DNA of 16,403 nucleotides from Lachnospiraceae bacterium (GTDB lineage: Bacteria; Bacillota; Clostridia; Lachnospirales; Lachnospiraceae): NCBI GenBank assembly GCA_019423745.1, contig JAHZAV010000045.1:1-16403 (forward strand), given 5' to 3'. Below, piece by piece: positions 14,894-16,403 of the stretch (its first letter is position 1; every line of letters starts with the position of its first letter). The notes below the pieces were generated by a model. That model ran no database searches and was not told where the DNA came from. It saw only the letters and a program-made list of their open reading frames with translations. Made by a program: the position numbers and the translations under genes.

Positions 14894-16261
14894 ATGCAAA
14901 ATTCAAGTGATTTCAGTAAAGGAAGCATCTCCGGAAATATTCTCCGCCTGGCTGTTCCCATGACTTTGGCTCAACTTATTAACGTACTTTATAATGTCGT
15001 GGACCGAATTTATATCGGCCATATTCCTCATACTTCCACAGAGGCCTTGACTGGTATCGGTCTGACCCTTCCGATTATTACAATTATCACTGCATTCGCC
15101 AATTTATTTGGTATGGGTGGCGCTCCGCTTTTTTCGATAGCACGGGGATCTGGTGATGAAAAAAAAGCAGAAAAGATTATGGCAAACTCTTTTTCCATGC
15201 TCCTTATCAGCGGGGTAATTCTGGCATTAATCTGTTTTTTATTTAAGGCTCCCCTCATGTATCTGTTCGGCGCCAGTGATATTACTTATCCCTATGCTGA
15301 CGCCTATCTTTCCATCTACTTATGTGGCACACTGTTCGTTATGGTAAGTCTGGGGATGAATAATTTTATCAACGCCCAGGGATTCGGAGTAATAGGTATG
15401 CTCACCGTCTCAATTGGAGCAGTTCTGAACTTGCTTCTGGATCCTGTTTTTATTTTTATTTTTCACCTGGGTGTCCGTGGGGCTGCCTTAGCTACCATTT
15501 TCTCTCAATTTATTTCTGCCGCTTGGGTATTTCGCTTTTTGACAGGACCAAAGGCAGTCATTCGCCTGCCCCGCACCCTGGTACGCCCTGATCTGTCAAT
15601 TGTAAAAGATATTACAGGTCTTGGGCTTTCCGGATTTGTCATGTCCATCACTAACGGCTCCGTCCAGATCATGTGCAATGCTATGCTGCAAAGATATGGC
15701 GGTGACCTATATGTTGGAATAATGACAGTAATTAATTCTGTCCGGGAAATTATCACCATGCCTGTAAACGGGCTGACCAGCGGCGCACAACCTGTCATGA
15801 GCTATAATTATGGAGCAGGGCAATACAAACGAGTAAAAGCAGCAATCCGCTTTACAGCTATTGCCTGTATTATTTTTTCTCTGATCGCCTGGGGACTTTT
15901 GTTTTTCTTCCCACACTTTTTTATTCATCTATTTAACAGCGAACCCGAATTACTGGGAAAAGGTGTCCCTGCCATGAGACTGTACTTTTTCGGAATCTTC
16001 ATGATGGCACTCCAATTCGCCGGGCAATCCACGTTTGTTGCCTTGGGCAGATCAAAACAGGCTGTCTTTTTCTCCCTGTTCCGAAAAGTTATTATAGTTA
16101 TTCCACTTACCATTTTACTTCCTGCAATAGGATTCGGAACCGACGGAGTATTTCTCGCCGAACCTGTTTCAAATTTTATTGGCGGAACTGCATGTTTTGT
16201 AACCATGCTTATTACAGTGTGGCCAAAACTGAAAGACACTCCGAAGCCTTCCCTTAGATAG
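14894..16261 (+). CDS. MATE family multidrug exporter, MepA-like
   Basis: A 455-residue, 12-helix membrane protein of the multidrug and toxic compound extrusion family, which exports organic cations or drugs using a sodium or proton gradient. The N-terminal lobe starts GNILRLAVPMTLAQLINVL and continues VVDRIYIGHI, then TGIGLTLPIITIITAFANL, patterns typical of the MepA-like branch. The second lobe repeats the fold (from about residue 235), including NGLTSGAQPVMSYNYGAGQ, a conserved block of the family. The length is normal. ATG has GAAAGGG 8 nt upstream. It is monocistronic in this window, divergent from spmB. The substrate cannot be predicted from sequence; neither a linked MarR-type regulator nor a resistance partner gene is present. 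Confidence 0.92.
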   Translation: MQNSSDFSKGSISGNILRLAVPMTLAQLINVLYNVVDRIYIGHIPHTSTEALTGIGLTLPIITIITAFANLFGMGGAPLFSIARGSGDEKKAEKIMANSFSMLLISGVILALICFLFKAPLMYLFGASDITYPYADAYLSIYLCGTLFVMVSLGMNNFINAQGFGVIGMLTVSIGAVLNLLLDPVFIFIFHLGVRGAALATIFSQFISAAWVFRFLTGPKAVIRLPRTLVRPDLSIVKDITGLGLSGFVMSITNGSVQIMCNAMLQRYGGDLYVGIMTVINSVREIITMPVNGLTSGAQPVMSYNYGAGQYKRVKAAIRFTAIACIIFSLIAWGLLFFFPHFFIHLFNSEPELLGKGVPAMRLYFFGIFMMALQFAGQSTFVALGRSKQAVFFSLFRKVIIVIPLTILLPAIGFGTDGVFLAEPVSNFIGGTACFVTMLITVWPKLKDTPKPSLR

Positions 16262-16318
16262 TCAGAATGTTTTCTTAATATACACCTCAGAAATTCGCAT
16301 CAAATACGGAATAAGTTA

Positions 16319-16350
16319 AGAGACGGAGCAAATTACTTTGCTCCGTCTCT
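16319..16350. repeat. perfect 14-bp hairpin after the MATE gene
   Basis: AGAGACGGAGCAAA (16319-16332) and TTTGCTCCGTCTCT (16337-16350) form a perfect stem with a TTAC loop. Neither side has a U-run, so it is not a classic intrinsic terminator. It could protect the 3' end of the MATE message or belong to a dispersed repeat. Confidence 0.6.
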
Positions 16351-16368
16351 CAGACTGTAGACAAAGTT

Positions 16369-16402
16369 GGTGCCGGAGCTTAGCTCCAGCACCATTCTTT
16401 TT
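16369..16402 (+). terminator. terminator at the right edge
   Basis: GGTGCCGGAGC (16369-16379), a TTA loop and GCTCCAGCACC (16383-16393) form an 11-bp stem with one mismatch, followed by ATTCTTTTT. It is the likely end of the MATE transcript. The mismatch would be a U-G pair in minus-strand RNA, so it may also serve a convergent gene outside the window. Confidence 0.7.
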
Positions 16403-16403
16403 G

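Noticed and set aside
12288..16403. A jetD gene displaced upstream of jetA
   Set aside because: All sizeable frames here are the DUF885 lipoprotein, SpmB and MATE genes; none has the topoisomerase VI-like Toprim character expected of JetD.
1..16403. CRISPR array, insertion sequence or prophage genes
   Set aside because: No regularly spaced repeats, transposase motifs or phage structural proteins were found.

Overview
The window looks like a chromosomal segment of a low-GC, probably spore-forming Clostridia, most likely Lachnospiraceae. The reasons are the AT-rich composition, strong AGGAGG-type ribosome binding sites, a T-box leader on the methionyl-tRNA synthetase gene, a spore maturation gene (spmB), and the metG-tatD-rsmA neighbourhood. 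No rRNA, tRNA, CRISPR array, transposase or prophage gene was seen.

Layout from left to right. (a) 1-416 has no protein gene. It carries two short plus-strand units that look like small RNAs: promoter-like boxes followed by hairpins, with a good intrinsic terminator at 358-388. (b) 417-4453, minus strand, is a tight four-gene operon read as tatD, rsmA, citrate synthase, alpha/beta hydrolase. It starts at an extended -10 promoter that overlaps an inverted repeat. (c) 4623-6989, minus strand, is metG behind its own promoter and a T-box leader whose proposed specifier is ATG. (d) 7014-12360, minus strand, is a three-gene SMC operon, jetA-jetB-jetC (kleisin, KITE and SMC-like subunits of the Wadjet/MksBEF type). 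The nuclease gene jetD is absent, and the genes are coupled by a 4-nt overlap and a 50-nt overlap. (e) 12438-14174, plus strand, is a DUF885-family metallopeptidase-like lipoprotein. It converges on spmB (14238-14765, minus) at a shared bidirectional terminator. (f) 14894-16261, plus strand, is a MepA-like MATE exporter divergent from spmB, followed by two hairpins at the window edge.

The most interesting element is the jetABC operon. It encodes a complete, apparently ATPase-competent SMC complex with no JetD in the window, sitting among core genes. This fits a chromosome-organising MksBEF-like role, or a Wadjet whose effector is elsewhere, better than a canonical four-gene plasmid-defence island. 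No strong terminator separates jetC from metG, so the metG T-box may also decide the fate of jet read-through transcripts. The second point of interest is the plus-strand RNA candidate at 243-390, whose final hairpin is better formed on the plus strand than on the strand of the neighbouring operon.
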